64,000 nucleotides of DNA from Exophiala sp. HKRS030 (GCA_023897205.1 JAHWDD010000001.1:5146001-5210000); one strand, 5' to 3'; numbered from the stretch's first letter, positions 33,901 to 45,638 are shown. Made by a program: numbers and translations. Notes: generated from the letters alone by a model not told the origin.

Positions 33901-34070
33901 TTATCGGTTGTTGGATTCGGGAGGGTGGATTGGGCAAGATGGGTGAAGAAAAGCTTGGTTGGAGTGGTCTGCAAGAGAGAAGAGATGATAAGCGAACGAA
34001 GCTGCAATGGGCGACAGTGGGAAGATTCGGTGGTGACGGCGAGGGCAAAGGTGTCTCGAAGCAGCCATAA
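30903..34070 (+). CDS. Polo-like kinase
   Basis: Mitotic Ser/Thr kinase (Cdc5/PlkA group) acting at spindle poles and in mitotic exit and septation. Intronless, 1055 residues. The kinase domain starts near residue 65 (GKGGFAVCFE glycine loop), with catalytic Lys in FALKVV, HRDLKMGN, DFGLAA, a T-loop TTLCGTPNYIAPE with phosphorylatable Thr, and GTPPFQSKTQQEIY. A disordered linker of about 370 residues precedes two polo boxes: VEKWVDYSTRHGIAYILSD with GMVLKSSEDN, then HFVHFYQRVGNVGVWRFADGALQFNFPDHTK. The C-terminal stretch past residue 950 is an extra tail. The start is the first ATG and matches the family's acidic/proline N-terminus. Identity is firm; the longer linker is typical of filamentous fungi. 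Confidence 0.95.
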   Translation: MDVLSPRPVNLPMQPPPLPKAMKKPRPELKARPEEKPSNPDRIDDKWRPPASITEPGSSPETYSMGRKLGKGGFAVCFEGRSKRTAEIFALKVVKAKVEQKKMLEKFRTELQIHAKMHHPNIVEFLRAFTIEDYTYVVLQLCPHGSLTEMVKARSCLSLPEVRRFMIQICGGVKYMHKRSVIHRDLKMGNIFLDAHMNIKIGDFGLAAVMADEQDRRTTLCGTPNYIAPEILSKSGNRGHDNKVDTWAVGVICYAMLMGTPPFQSKTQQEIYSKLRGLEYEWRVDSKNYIPHQAKDFVASCLNLNSAERPEMDDLVQHDFFTMGAIAEELDPICLKTTPTWLANADPRGDRVRSGYGMSLGKLCRECGVGLGSDGRLRPGVGVGAGISALLEIEAENREGCAPVIPLPAGVLYKQFSDAHAEWTARQKHPLMTNRVRSRKPIADKIETLTSTGETAAIPGSMYRATSVSVSSTARPVQSFAAQQRQQALPSAAPRNNLAELPKSKVSEVTEQPNQALLRERPLRAATIRSTRSTTLRETVSHTSKTLPRSATVPDAIDGLAKQIEAGIEKAEPRRVKSGMALNRPPVEQKIVRKTSRAMVQVVNATVRPDSSSSSSSGSLGDLPIRALQPITANDRDRSVAATESLQPCNRALEKPACQPRAASPPRKVLPKHQPRIIEQGEATNSVPRSSAFAVLDSLKGMHRALDARKLDEAGRRPQPTYGTRKEREESKYPRVEKWVDYSTRHGIAYILSDATVGMVLKSSEDNDMPSSCVVMRNASRHTLKRAKGLEYQFVPQGRDAHDVEFYEQSDYKVDMKRVDIPAQHFWLDLEKYQGQVPAANAIQANLVGSEAERMKEVGLLDKFGKYMNKQMGGTDSTERKADGKSKHFVHFYQRVGNVGVWRFADGALQFNFPDHTKLLLRSEESGKEDLRCHVDCVYLVPTDAISLAHHGIITVEAMERRGTTSFPLEDIMTDVLRRSETEIIRTNEIKEKLSWIRAVIGCWIREGGLGKMGEEKLGWSGLQERRDDKRTKLQWATVGRFGGDGEGKGVSKQP

Positions 34071-34474
34071 TGTAGAGAGACGATGTTTGAGAGTTCGATT
34101 CATCTTTTTCAGCGAGGGTGTTGAAGGGCGTTTGGTATGACGTGGGTCAAATACAGGAGGCATGAGTATGATGAGTTATGAGGTATTCATTGGCTTTACT
34201 TTGCAAGGAAGATGTTTCTGTTTCATGTTTATTCGTGATTCTTGTTGGTCTCTGGCTTGCAGAAGAAAGAATAAATTGATGGATTTCTATGATGCCGGCT
34301 GACTAATGTTTGTATTTTGCCAAATATCGAGTTTACGATAAGCATCTTCCTGGATGCCTTTTTGTTCCCTGTCCTCCACCTCGTCTTCTTCTTTTATATT
34401 CTATCCAAACTGATCACTATATTGACGATCTATATTCATCATCTCTTGACCAATACATAGACACCCTGATCACC
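34071..34474. other. Intergenic, 0.4 kb
   Basis: Between polo kinase and the dehydrogenase, both on plus. An in-frame extension of the downstream gene begins at 34310, but it is low in coding character and probably 5' UTR. Confidence 0.4.
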
Positions 34475-35949
34475 ATGGGAGGTGGACCAGATAAAGAACA
34501 CGTTGTGATTATCCTCAGCGATCCCGAACCCGAGCACATCACGGCATTGTTGAAGCGACAATTCCCATATTTTGACATTACATACTACCAAGTTTCGAGA
34601 GAGGGTAACGGACCCAAGAGTAAGAATTTGGGAAGTCAGGTACCTGATGGTGAGTTTACGATACGAAGGCAACAAACTTGTTGTCACTTGTTTGATTTGA
34701 TCTCGGTCATGATTGAGGATGGAGTAGTCATAGCAAGAGGTGGCTTTTGTTGCAATCCCTACTCGTTGCGAGATCAATTTGGAAATATACTGAACCGTCC
34801 TGACTCTTCTTGTCAATTCCACGTTGAATAGCTTTATGGAAATCTGCAACCATCCTACTCACACTCTTTGCACTACCGCCTAAACCTGAACTTGTACCAA
34901 AGTATGTCACTTTTGATATCCTTCCTCTGATCCTATCTATCGGCATTTCTAATGTATTGACGGCTGACACCTTATCCCGGCTCAAAGTCTCAAACTCATC
35001 CATTTGTTTTCTGCCGGAGTGGACCACTGGTCGAACCATCCTATTGTCAAAGATAGTGAAATCACCATCACGACTTCCAGTGGGATTCATGGTCCACCTA
35101 TAACGGAGTGGATCATCATGACGACCTTGGTTGCTAGTCGTCATTACGCTCTCGAGTATGAATGGCAAAAACAACACCATTGGGGTCAGGCAGATAGGAT
35201 GAAATTGACAGGCACTGATTGGGTCGGGAAAACTGTCGGTATAGCTGGCTATGGAAGTATAGGTAGACAAGGTATGTTTACGACCGTCCTGCCAGCGAAA
35301 CCATTCACACTCGTACCCACACTAAACTCCCTTCTCGTCGTCAGCCGCTCGAGTATTCGCCGCTCTCGGAGCAACCATACACGCCTATACCGCATCACCT
35401 CGAACTACACCTTCGTCGCGAAAGGACAATGGATACTATGTACCCGGCACCGGTGACCCTGAAGGCACGATCCCAACTTCATGGTACAGTGGTACTTCCA
35501 AAACTTCACTTCACAACTTTCTTGGGTCCGGGCTGGATGCACTTATCGTAGCACTTCCTTTGACACCGTCGACCCGTCATATCTTCGGCGCCGACGAGTT
35601 CAACCTCCTCGGGTCATCAGGAGGATCCCACAAATCCAAAACTACCGGCGGCGCGAATAAGCCTTTCCTGATCAACATCGCAAGAGGACCCATTTTGGAT
35701 CAACCTGCTCTCGTGGACGCACTCAACAAAGGCGTCCTTGGTGGTGCTGCTCTGGACGTGACCGACCCAGAACCTTTACCCAAAGATGATCCTCTGTGGT
35801 CCGCCAAAAACGTCATCGTCACCCCACACGTCAGTGCTTTGGGAAAGGAATACATCGATCGTGCTTTTGATTTGTTCGTGACGAACTGGAAGAGGCACGA
35901 AAAGGGAGAAAGAATGTTCAACGTCGTGGATAGGAAGAAGGGTTATTGA
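34475..35949 (+). CDS. D-2-hydroxyacid dehydrogenase, NAD-dependent
   Basis: Reduces 2-oxoacids or oxidises D-2-hydroxyacids with NAD(P); substrate unknown. Exons 34475-34649, 34832-34901, 34988-35271 and 35345-35949 give 377 residues. Seen are FSAGVDHW, the NAD-binding GKTVGIAGYGSIGRQGARVF (Gly-x-Gly-x-x-Gly), the catalytic Arg in LINIARGPILD, Glu in DVTDPEPLPKDDPLW and His in NVIVTPHVSALG, so the catalytic triad is complete. The domain order N-terminal catalytic, Rossmann, C-terminal catalytic is standard. A longer start at 34310 would add 55 residues without family likeness, so I prefer 34475. There are three short introns near the N-terminus. Confidence 0.87.
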
Positions 35950-36580
35950 TCGACACACCTACTGACATACAATTTGTCGTGCAAGCATACTGGTGGTGTG
36001 ACGTGGACGTGAGTGTAGAAGAAGTTTGGGTGAACATGAGATTGTATATACAGACTAGTAGCCGGATGAGATTGTGAATACCGAGATGACATTGTAGATA
36101 GGTCATCAATGACAATGACAATACCTGATCGGAATAGAAAGAGAATATTTTGTGTCAAGGATTAAAAAAGGTACAAATAGATTCAAACCAATGGATCCAA
36201 AGTCATCGCTTTCATGCAAAAGAGGTATAGAAAAAAAGCAAAAAGTAGCTCAGGAAACCCAGCTCATACAAAGTCGACATTCCATCTCATGTCCTCCGTA
36301 GTAAATGAGTGCTGACATCTTCTTTTAGTTCGTTCGATATGGTTTAATCATTCAATCGTTCAATCGTTTCAGGATCATTCAATCAAATTTCGTCAAAGTC
36401 GTGATTGGCGCCGCGAGGCTGAAGTCGGTCGTAACATGGAAGACAAATGTGTAGGGGGGTCGGTGTCGTCAATTCGTAGGTGCGACAATAGCTGCAAGTT
36501 CGTGAGTCAAAAGGTACGTCAGTTCCAGTCTTCCTGGATTCTGCGCTGTCTCTCTCCTCTCCCTTTCCCGCAAGTCTCGG
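35950..36580. other. Convergent intergenic region, 0.63 kb
   Basis: Facing 3' ends of the D-2-hydroxyacid dehydrogenase and the FAD oxidase. A short ATTCAATCGTTCAATCGTTTCA direct repeat lies near 36346-36368. No gene. Confidence 0.4.
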
Positions 36581-39201
36581 TCACGCAAAACAACTCTTCA
36601 ACACCCTCTTCAACAGACCCTGCTTTTTCAAAGTGTTGACGTCCACATCCACCACGTCCCCCTCGGCGTGCCAGAACATGGAATCGAGGACCTCGTTCCC
36701 GAACCTCTCCCTGGCCTCCGTGGTGGTCCAGCCGTCCTTTCTGGCCACCTGGGCCATGAGGTCTCTCCACTCGGCCATCTCTCGCCTGTACCCGCCGTCC
36801 TGGCTCTCCGCGCCCTTGAGGACCTCCTCCCACCGGCGTCCGCGCACCGTGTACCCGTACCACTCCTTCGCCCAGTGCGGGCGGACGGGGATCGGCTTCC
36901 CCTCGTGGTCTTTCTGGCCGGCCCACTTGTCCAGCACCTTCTGGGCGTAGGCGGGCCAGACGTCGGCCACGGAATGGAGCGTGAGGATCTCGATCGAGCA
37001 CGTGCCGTACGCGTGGCCGCGTTGGGGCGCCAGCGTCACCTGGGACGATGACATGATGCGCATCTCGAGCGGCATGCGTTGGGGGCACTTGTCGATGGAC
37101 TCGTAGCACGTGATGATGGCGTCCCACCATGCTCGTTGGACCGTGGAAAAGTCGACCGCGGTCTTGTCGACCTTGGTCTCCATCTCTTTCCCATGTGATA
37201 GATGGCCGTTGGCGTTGCCATTGACGTGGCCATTGGCACCGCCGTTGACAGCAACCTCTTTAGCTGGGACTTTGGGTTGGAGTGGAAATTCAACTTCGAG
37301 ATCTCGCACCCTCACGTTCTGAACGCCTCGTTGGAAATGGAGGGCGTCAGGTAACCATGTCTTGATCTTCTTCCCGTGTTCACCTACATCGTCAAGATTC
37401 TTCATGGCCAACCACGTCAGGACCTTGGTTTGGACTTCTGGGAGTGCCTCTGTGGCTTTGAGCAGCGACGTAGCCTGCTGCGCAATGTTGACCGCGATGG
37501 TGCCAAAGACCTGTAGGATGGTCTTTGCGTCGCTGGGGTAGCTCGACGCACCCGAGAGCTCGGATGTTTTGTGCCACGAGTTCACCCAGACTTCGCTCGA
37601 GTATGGGAACCAGAACCATTCCGCATAATCAGTGTCGAGGGCACGGGTCTCAAAGTCACGTTGGATCTGTGCTTTGCGGTCAGGAGTGAGAGGATGCTTT
37701 GGACGTAGCGGCCCGGGAATGGCAGAGTCCGGGAGGTCCGGTGGTGGAGGGATTGCTTCGACGACGGGGACCTTGCGTGGCTCCATGAGGGCACAAGACA
37801 TGGGGTCGAACTCGAGGACAAGGTGCGTGACCACTCCCATGAGTCCGAAACAACCTGCTGCCGCGCGGAGCATGGCCGGCGTGGACATGTCGACTTTGCA
37901 GAGTTTGCCGTTCGCGTTGACGTACTCGATTGCACGAACGAGATCGGAGAGTGTGGGATTGTTGATTCCAGCTCCATGACTGGTTCACGTTAGCTTCGAT
38001 CGAATCAGAAGGGCTGTGTTGGTGAAGGAAACAAAACTGCAAAGAATGTATAGAGTGACGTACCATATAGGTGCGTTGGCTCCTCCCATTGTGATCTCAA
38101 CCTCGATGATGTTCATAGGAGGAGTGACTTTGCCGGTGTCGATACACCATCGCCTCAACTGTTCATTCGTGGTAGAAGTACCCACTCGGACGTACTTTTT
38201 GCCGTCCACGAGCTTCGGTCCTCTGACGTAGCTGTTGTCCACGACGATGATCGAGTTGAGGTCCTTGGCACCAGGTTCGAAAATGTCGCCCGGGAGGGAG
38301 GTGAAGTTGGGCAAGACGGAAGCGTCGACGAGACCCAAGGACGAGATCAAAATGTCACCGTTGTTGCCGTTCTTGTTGTCATGGGACCGTCCGAATACCG
38401 GAGACCATGAGTGACCTGGAAAGAACCCAATGAGTCAAAGTCACGAAACTGACCGAGGACCGAAACTGGCCGACTTACGGAATCCAGACACTCGCACACC
38501 CATCCGGTGCTTCTTTGCGTACTTGACAATGTCGCACACGTCTTCGGCCGTGTTTGGGACACATGTGTATGCCGGAGTGTTGCTCACTGTCCTGCCCCAA
38601 TTCTGGAAGGCAAGGTTCTTGAACGACTGGATAGAAGTCAGCACTGACGCCGGTGGGCTTTGGGATTCTCCCCATGGGCAGCTCATACCGGAACATACAG
38701 AGCCTTTCTGGGCTTCCTGACTCCCGGGATGACTTTGGCCAACAAGGATCGAATGCGTGAAGGAATGCTGGAAGGGAAAGCTGCCAGCAGCGAGACTGGC
38801 TCATTGAGATCTGTCGGCACAATACTCTCCAGACCACCCTTGCGTAAATCACCACGCGTCTTGGGGAATTTGTCCGTCTGGTACGGGCGATATTTTTCAG
38901 CCGCTTGCTGAGCATCGAGTTTACCGTCGACAAAATCATTGAATATACCTTGGACCTCGTCGTCGTAGTCACCGATAATCTTCTCGTAGGCGAAGTCTTT
39001 GCTCGACTGCTTAAATGCATGCAAGAACCGCCTAAGGAATTGTTCCTCGTTCACCGGTACATTTGGATCGAACCAGTCGTCAATTAGATTTGTGAGACCT
39101 GGCAGCTCATCGGTATCGATATTCTTCCTCAGACCCAAGATACAGTCCGTCACAGACGTGTCAGCGTGATGCCAGTGATTTTGATCCGAGTTTTCAGCCA
39201 T
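36581..39201 (-). CDS. FAD-linked oxidase, aldonolactone-oxidase-like, with N-terminal extension
   Basis: Flavoprotein of the VAO/FAD-PCMH group, probably oxidising a sugar lactone or polyol with oxygen. Exons 39201-38689, 38626-38479, 38415-38064 and 37979-36581 give 803 residues. After an unfamiliar stretch of about 170 residues comes the FAD domain: NWGRTVSNTPAYT, VRVSGFRHSWSPVF, SSLGLVD, TPPMN and PICHGAGINNPTLSDLV, a His-containing motif often linked to covalent FAD. The C-terminal half (GLMGVVTHLVLEF) and the late PHWAKEW segment match ALO-type C-terminal domains. A Gly/Asn-rich linker (NGGANGHVNGNANGH) interrupts the C-terminal domain. Much longer than D-arabinono-1,4-lactone oxidase of about 530 residues because of the extension and insert. 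Exact substrate unknown. Confidence 0.83.
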
Positions 39202-40092
39202 CGCGGCTCACACCTTCACCTTCTAGTTACCATGCAAAACGAAAAATGGGATGACCAAGAAGAGAACTAGAAAAAAAAAGAAATGGAATAATTCAAAAGA
39301 TGACGGCCCGGTGCAACTCGTATGCCTTTGCCTTGATAACTGGGGCCCATGACGACGTAAGGGGTCGACGGCCAGACACGAAAGAGCGGTGATCCATGTG
39401 GTGCGTTGCTGTAATACGAAGAATAGCTGCGCCTTTCAAACACGCGAGGTTGATTTCCGGGAAAGTAACGTGCAGTAGCTGCGGGCACCAATGTACCTAC
39501 CATTCATGATGCGACATGAGGCATCAAGCTGAGACTGGCACGGGCTATAAAAGACCAGTGAGGTCTTGCCGGATACTCAGCTAGGCAAAGATGCAGATGC
39601 TGCGTTGTCACGGTACGATGATCGTTGATCGGGGCCCGTTGAGAAACGGGAAGTTCATTCTCCGCGACCTCGCTTGACAAGTGGTTGATAACGTGCCAGC
39701 GTGGCAACGTGAGCACGTCAATCTCAGGTGAGGAGACTCGGCGCCAAACTGCCGGAGCCACTGAAATGAGGATCGTATTTCGTTGGGTTCGCTCCGGCAT
39801 GGGTTGGCGGCTGATTGTTGCATACGCGAGCTGTTCGGGACGTGGGATTTTTAGGCACCTCATTTGCCTCATCCCCGTAAATAAAGACTGGGGAGTAAGA
39901 TTGGTGACCAGGGTCGTGATTTCTCTCTTGGCTGCCGGAATACAACGAAAGGAGACAACTCAGTATGTTCTCGATGGTAACGGAGTACAAGGTCAAGAAT
40001 ACGAGGACGGACACAGAACTGGTAAATTCCGGACTCCGTAAGAGAGCTCCATACTCCTTACAGATACCTCCTCTCCAGATGAAACAGCCTCC
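39202..40092. promoter_or_regulatory. FAD-oxidase upstream region, 0.89 kb
   Basis: Carries the promoter of the FAD oxidase (reading left) and the 3' UTR of the lactonase. Short frames on both strands (39504-40041) look random. Confidence 0.4.
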
Positions 40093-41311
40093 TCAGGTAT
40101 GTACAGCTAATGGCTCCGTAATATCCAATCCTCGAAGCTTCCTCCCTTCTTTATCATACAATCCATCCGCCAAGGGCGGCCTCACTGTCTTGCCATTGTA
40201 TGGCAACTCGCTCAAAAAGCCCCAATGAGATGCCTGCTTCCAACCCTTCTTCTGCCAATCATTCATGCTACCCTTGGGAAAGAAATCAAACACGTCTAGA
40301 GACGCCGGATCGTGGGCAATGACAACCAGCACGTTCGGGTCGGCGTCGAATTCCTCCAAAGCTCGTGCCGATTGCCGTGCCAGATCAGGTTCTCGATACC
40401 AACTTTCTGGACCACCCGTGATTCTCAAGAAGGGTGTCTGAAGTCGATCATATCAGCTGTGTCACCAAAAAGGAACTCGGATCTCAACTTACTGTGTGAC
40501 CATTTGCTTGGTCCCGGTGAGACGACAAGAAGGCCGTACAAGGGCAGGGCCGGGGTATTCGCTGATCAAGTACAGCTTCCGCCGGGATCTGATCCGGTAG
40601 TGGTATCGACTCTGTCGGTCTAATGACTCCTGCATGATGGCACACATCACCTCCCAGGAAGACAAAGGTATCTGGCGTGGTGCGGACCAGACCAGAGATA
40701 TGCCCGATCGCATGTCCCGGTACGTTCAAAAGATAAAAGCTGCCGTCCCCAAAATAGTCGTGTGCTTGGAACTGTCCAATCTTCAAGTCGTCGCTGAAGG
40801 ACATTTCCACCACCTCTCGACCCTCGAAATCTGCCTCGTGAAACTCCGAGTCTGGCTTGGTCGGGTATCCAGGTAGGAATGCGTCGCGAAATCCAGGCCC
40901 CACGACCAACCGGACACTCTTTGGCAGATTACCGGGAGCGCCGACATGATCCCAATGATGGTGACTGAAGACCACCGCCTGGACGTCGTTGATGTCAACG
41001 CCGCCGTCTGGGAGCATATCTATGACATCCTTCTTCACCCGCAGACCAGCCATGCGCTCTCGCATCAAGTTGGCCAAGCTGGGCACGAAATTCTCCCAGT
41101 CGGTGCGACCACCTAGGTCGAAGAGTAATTCGGTCCCTGAGGAAGCATGCTTGATATGGAACGAGTAGGTCGGCAAGTTCAACCACTCATACCCCTCGAT
41201 CTTTGGCTCTACAAGCCATAAGGGAGGAGTGACGATGTCACAAGTTGTGTTGATGATTGAGAGTTGGCAAGTATGGGAGCTTGGAGGTATGTTTAGGAGT
41301 GATTGCCCCAT
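40093..41311 (-). CDS. Metallo-beta-lactamase-fold lactonase-like hydrolase
   Basis: Zinc hydrolase of the group containing AHL lactonases and other lactone or ester hydrolases; the substrate cannot be read from sequence. Exons 41311-40493 and 40437-40093 give 387 residues. The metal motif HHHWDH appears in VVFSHHHWDHVGAPG. Later ligands are suggested by LNVPGHAIGHISGLV, with a metal-ligand His, and GGDVCHHAGV, with the bridging Asp. The C-terminal VVIAHDPASLDVFDFFP supplies the last His. Divergent from the Zn-ADH gene 640 bp away, and between it and the FAD lactone-type oxidase. This context fits a sugar-lactone route, but that is inference. Confidence 0.85.
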
Positions 41312-41949
41312 GGTTTCATGTTCTCTGTCTCTCAGAAAAGTCTCCCAACCTGCTGAAATACACAACTACTCGCTAGCAAAACATCTCCAGATCTTTGTAT
41401 CGAGATCCAGTGGAAAGTACCACTCCCAAAGCCGAGGGGCAACCCACATTCAAGCCGGTGGTCCTCCCCCGAGAAAAGAGGAGGGGAAAACACTCCACCA
41501 AAAGCCACCGGCGTTTGATTGCAGTTGGGGTTCTTTCTTGCAGGTTCCTTTGTCTCTGGTAATGCGGGCTTCGCCGCACGGGAACGTCCCACCAGATTCG
41601 GCGGGTCGATCAAATTCACATTCGAGTCTTTGGGGTAGCACGAGCTGTCATCTTCGTAGCTTCTGCTAAACCCTCACCATTTGCCCGTGTCCCTACCCTC
41701 AATCTTTTCACTCTTATGCGGAGTGCGGAGATCTTCAGCCTGATCAGCCTCGGCAATGCCGGTGTCTCTCCCGAACTTGACTCCCAAGTGGCGTACGAGG
41801 AGTATGGACGAATACTCTAACCAAATCGTCTCGTTCGCTATGCCTTACCATCGACCATCTAGGTATCAAGTATCATGACACTCGTGACTAGGTAGGCAAA
41901 GTCGTCTCTGAAAATAAAAACACCAGGCCTTTCCAGTCTTTACCACATC
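41312..41949. promoter_or_regulatory. Divergent promoter, lactonase / Zn-ADH, 0.64 kb
   Basis: The two genes are transcribed away from this region and could share control. No coding frame here is convincing. Confidence 0.45.
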
Positions 41950-43412
41950 ATGGGCTCTACAACAGGTCCCATGATGGACGCCGTAATATTCAAGGCGCCA
42001 TGGAAAATGGCGACCGAGAAACGAGCCATTCCAAAAATCATCGATCCGACAGACGCAATTGTCAAAGTGTCGGTGGCTGGAATATGTGGGAGCGATTTAC
42101 ATTTTTATCGGGGTCATCAAAAGATGGAACCAGATTGTATATGTGTGAGTTTTTGCTAGCTGACAGTGACCATTTTTCTCCTGCCCGGACTGGCTCCTAG
42201 CTGATAATCGGGGTTTGAACTTCACAGGGCCATGAGTTCGTCGGACACGTGCAGGAAGTTGGATCGAGTATCAAAAAGTTTCAAGTCGGGCAGAAGATAG
42301 TTTGTACATTTACCATCACATGGTATGTACTTTTCTCCTTTTTCTCTCTCTCTCTCGTATGCCGGTGTCGATGAGGATGCCAATGATCGCTGATGATTGT
42401 CAATCGTAGCATGGAATGCTGGTTTTGTCGTCACGGCTACACCAACCGCTGCATCCACGGCAAATCCTTTGGGTCTTTGGGGTTCGACGGCGGACAGGCA
42501 GAGTACGTGCGCGTCCCCTTCGCCGACGGCACGTTGCAACCGGCACCCACCTCGGTCGCGGATGAACTGCTCATCATGATGTGCGACATTTTTCCGACGG
42601 GCTACTACGGCGCCGCACGGGCGATACAGTACTTTGAGACGCAGACGCGCGAACTCGACGCCATCAACGCCCGCACCGACGACGGCGGCATGTTTGAGGC
42701 CCAAAGACTTCAGGGGTGTGTCTTTGTCTGCCTCGGCTGCGGCCCCGTGGGCCTGTGTTCTATCCTCACGTGTCTCACAAAGGGCGTGGGCACCGTGTTC
42801 GCCGTCGACGCCGTCGACGACAGACTCGCCGAGGCGGAACGCTGGGGAGCCATTCCCCTCAAGCTCGGTCGGGACGATGTCAAGGCAAAAGTCCTCGAGG
42901 CGACCGACGGTCGAGGCGCCGACGCCGTCATCGAGCTCGTGGGGAACGCGAAAGCGTTGAAGTCGGCATTCGAGCTGGTGAGGCCCGCCGGGTGCCTTTC
43001 GTCCATCGGTTTTCACCAGGGCGAGGTCCCTTTTACGGCCTTGGAGGCCTACTCGAAGAATCTAAAGTAAGTTGAGACCCACACCGTACCGCACACTTTG
43101 TCGTCGCACATCTGCAGGTGCCCCGGTAGAGGAACAATCTTTCCATGCCTATCGTGTGCGTGTTATTGGGAGAAAGAGGAAGAGGAAACAAATAGTAAGC
43201 AAGGCTGACACGAGACTCCCTAACCTGAACGTAGTATAAACATGGGTCGAGCCCCCGCGCGAAGAGTCTTCAATGACGCGTTGGACGTCTTGATTGCGAA
43301 TGCGGACAAGGTCAGGGAATTCGTCACGCACAAACTGCCAGTCTCCGAGGCCGCCAAGGGGTACGAGATTTTTGAGAAGCAGCAAGCGAGGAAAGTCGTC
43401 TTGGTGTTTTGA
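41950..43412 (+). CDS. Zinc-dependent alcohol/polyol dehydrogenase (MDR family)
   Basis: Oxidises an alcohol, polyol or sugar with NAD(P). Exons 41950-42144, 42228-42322, 42410-43066 and 43235-43412 give 374 residues. Catalytic zinc ligands are the Cys in VAGICGSDLHFYRGH and the GHEFVGHV motif. The structural zinc cysteines sit in CMECWFCRHGYTNRC. The cofactor domain has a GCGPVGL loop and an acidic residue in FAVDAVDDR, favouring NAD over NADP. An insertion of about 25 residues (FETQTRELDAINARTDDG) lies before the Rossmann fold, as in some glutathione-independent formaldehyde or threonine-dehydrogenase-like enzymes. The C-terminus is KVVLVF. Substrate unknown; its neighbours suggest a sugar or polyol. 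Confidence 0.88.
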
Positions 43413-43887
43413 GGACACACACACGCACACACACACTCTCTCTCTCGTCAAAACCGGGTGGAGCTGAGATTCATTCATCTCAGGTATCTCTGTATCGGCG
43501 GACGACGATTGACGGACGCAAGGAAAAGGTGTGGATGTGAAAAAGATTGAGACGAGTTCGGCTCTGTCGGTGCATGACAAAAGACACGGGAACAGCAAAT
43601 TAGAGAAAGATTTCACCAACTATCTACTCGTGCAAGCTAAGTCATCCATGCACGGTTTTATGGTCGAGGCAGGTTCGCGTCTCGATCATCGCACGAACGC
43701 CGGACAAGATTTCTAAAACATCCCCATCTATCCAGAACCATATATGCAGGAATGTGATGATGGTCAGACTATTCACAATTGGAACGGAAAAGGGGATTCT
43801 GCGACTCCAGAGAAATCACCGCTTGGTCAGGTTGTCGTTCGATACCTCGTGCGCACTCGACCGTTACTTGGACTACCACAACCGATA
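43413..43887. other. Convergent intergenic region, 0.47 kb
   Basis: Begins with the CA/CT microsatellite directly after the ADH stop and holds the facing 3' ends of the ADH and the MFS transporter. Confidence 0.45.
43415..43446. repeat. (CA)n(CT)n microsatellite
   Basis: About 12 CA units with one CG interruption, then about 5 CT units, three bases after the dehydrogenase stop codon. Confidence 0.85.
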
Positions 43888-45638
43888 TTAGCTTGATATT
43901 CTTATTGAGGAGTGACGAAACAAATAAAAATATCCTACCTCGAGTTCTGTGGCTTGAGCTGCCTTTTCATGCGCGGCGTGACCATGGTGTTTGAGTTCGT
44001 CCTCGAGGGTACCGGCAACCTCGTCACCAAACAATCGTCCCATCTCCTCCATGGGGATGTTTTTGGTTTCGGGGTAGTAGAAATACACAACGAGCCACAT
44101 CGCGGCCGTGCAAAACACAAAAAGTAGGTAAAACTTCCAGCCGCAGTTGGCGAATCCCGTGGGTGACGCCTGTAGAAACGCAATGGACGCGAGCCATTGA
44201 CCTATTGAACAATGCCGTCAGTATCGAGGTCCCTTTGTTTGGTGGAACTGCACTTCCGGGTGCCCTCAGACACACGCCGACTTACCAGACACAGACAATG
44301 CAATCCCCTCTGATCGAACCTCGGATGGCCAAATCTCGGACATGTAGATGTACATGACTGCATCGACCATGGAAGAAAACCAAGGGATGTACCAGAAAAT
44401 GAAAAACACTCCAGTGACAAGAACGGCTTTGTTGGTCGTCGGGAGAAACGACGAAGCGACCGTCTCTCCGATGAGGGCGCTGATAGACCCCACGAGACCA
44501 ATGAGAAGGGATCTTCTTCGTCCTAACCGATCGATTATCAACGAGGAAGTGGTGTTGCCAATAAACGCAATAGCCAAGTATACCCAGTACAACGCCAACG
44601 AGAGAGCCGCACCGACTCCCAGACCAGGATAAAGGATTATTTGAAAATTGTTGATGACCAAGACACCTGTGCCCTGGATCCCAAACATGATCCCAAAGCC
44701 AAGGGCGCATCGATGGAGGTATGACTTCTTGCTGAAGAGATACTTCCAGCGACCGACAAACGAGGTTGCGGCACCGCCACTATTTAGCCGTTCGAGCTGA
44801 ATTTGTGCCACCATCAGGTCAAACTCGGCGCGCGCGAACGCGTCATCCTCATCACTGGGAGACCGGTGGATGCGAGTGATGATTCTCTGAGCTTCGTCAA
44901 GGTTATCCTTCAAAATGAGCCATCGGGGGCTCTCCGGCATCCAGAACGAAAAGGTGAACAGGATGGCGGGAAAGAGGCACTGCAGGGCCAGGGGGAAGCG
45001 CCAAGCAAAGTTTCCGTCCTTTGCAAAGTAGCAGCCATAGCTGACCGCAGCCGCGATGTTGTAGCCAATGGCAAGACCAGGTCCATGTTGACCGACAAGA
45101 AGGCCTCGTGCTCGTGGTGGGGAGAGCTCCGCTGCATACATTGGGAACAGAACCAAAATCATGCCGACACCAAACCCGGCGAAGAACCGAAAGAAGAGGA
45201 ACATGGGAATGTTTATCGATCCCGCCGTGAGGGCACCCCCGACGATGACAATGAGGCTAGCGATTTGAAACGACCTGAGGCGGCCGAATCTGTCTGCTGT
45301 CCACGAATTGAAGAAACATCCAAAGAACCCTCCAGCTTGCGACAAGGAAGTGCTTAAGCCTTGGATAACAACCATGTAATCGTAGGCAGACTTGTCGACT
45401 GATTCGTCCGTTTGCAGGTTCATATACGTGTAGAAGCTAGGTTGACCCTATAGCTATCAGCACGAGAGCTCTCATCTAGGCCCATGATACTCACCAATGT
45501 TGTTGCCACTGCAGACAAGCAGTACCCATAGATGATGGAGCCGACAGCCGCAAAGGCTACACATTTGTAGTTGTAGAGAGTGAGTTTTCGAGGAAGATCC
45601 TCAATATGAACGTCGTCCTGAGACCTTTGAGGTGCCAT
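43888..45638 (-). CDS. MFS sugar transporter
   Basis: Plasma-membrane hexose/pentose-type transporter with 12 expected helices; the exact sugar is unknown. Exons 45638-45495, 45447-44286 and 44201-43888 give 539 residues. Sugar-transporter motifs are present: GGFFGCFFNSWTADRFGRL, the family loop PESPRWLILKDNLDEAQRI, ELSPPRARGLLVGQHG, DRLGRRRSLL, and YFYYPETKNIPMEEM at the end. The last 15 residues after ATELEV are untypical, so a short 3' intron could exist near 43950, where a GTAGGA donor lies. It stands between the ADH and the aldolase, consistent with uptake for the same route. Confidence 0.9.

Noticed and set aside
36519..37130. 203-codon His/Arg-rich frame within the FAD oxidase
   Set aside because: Shifted-frame shadow of the GC-rich last exon.
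42222..43016. 264-codon frame antisense to the Zn-dependent dehydrogenase
   Set aside because: It crosses the gene's introns and mirrors its GC-rich codons.
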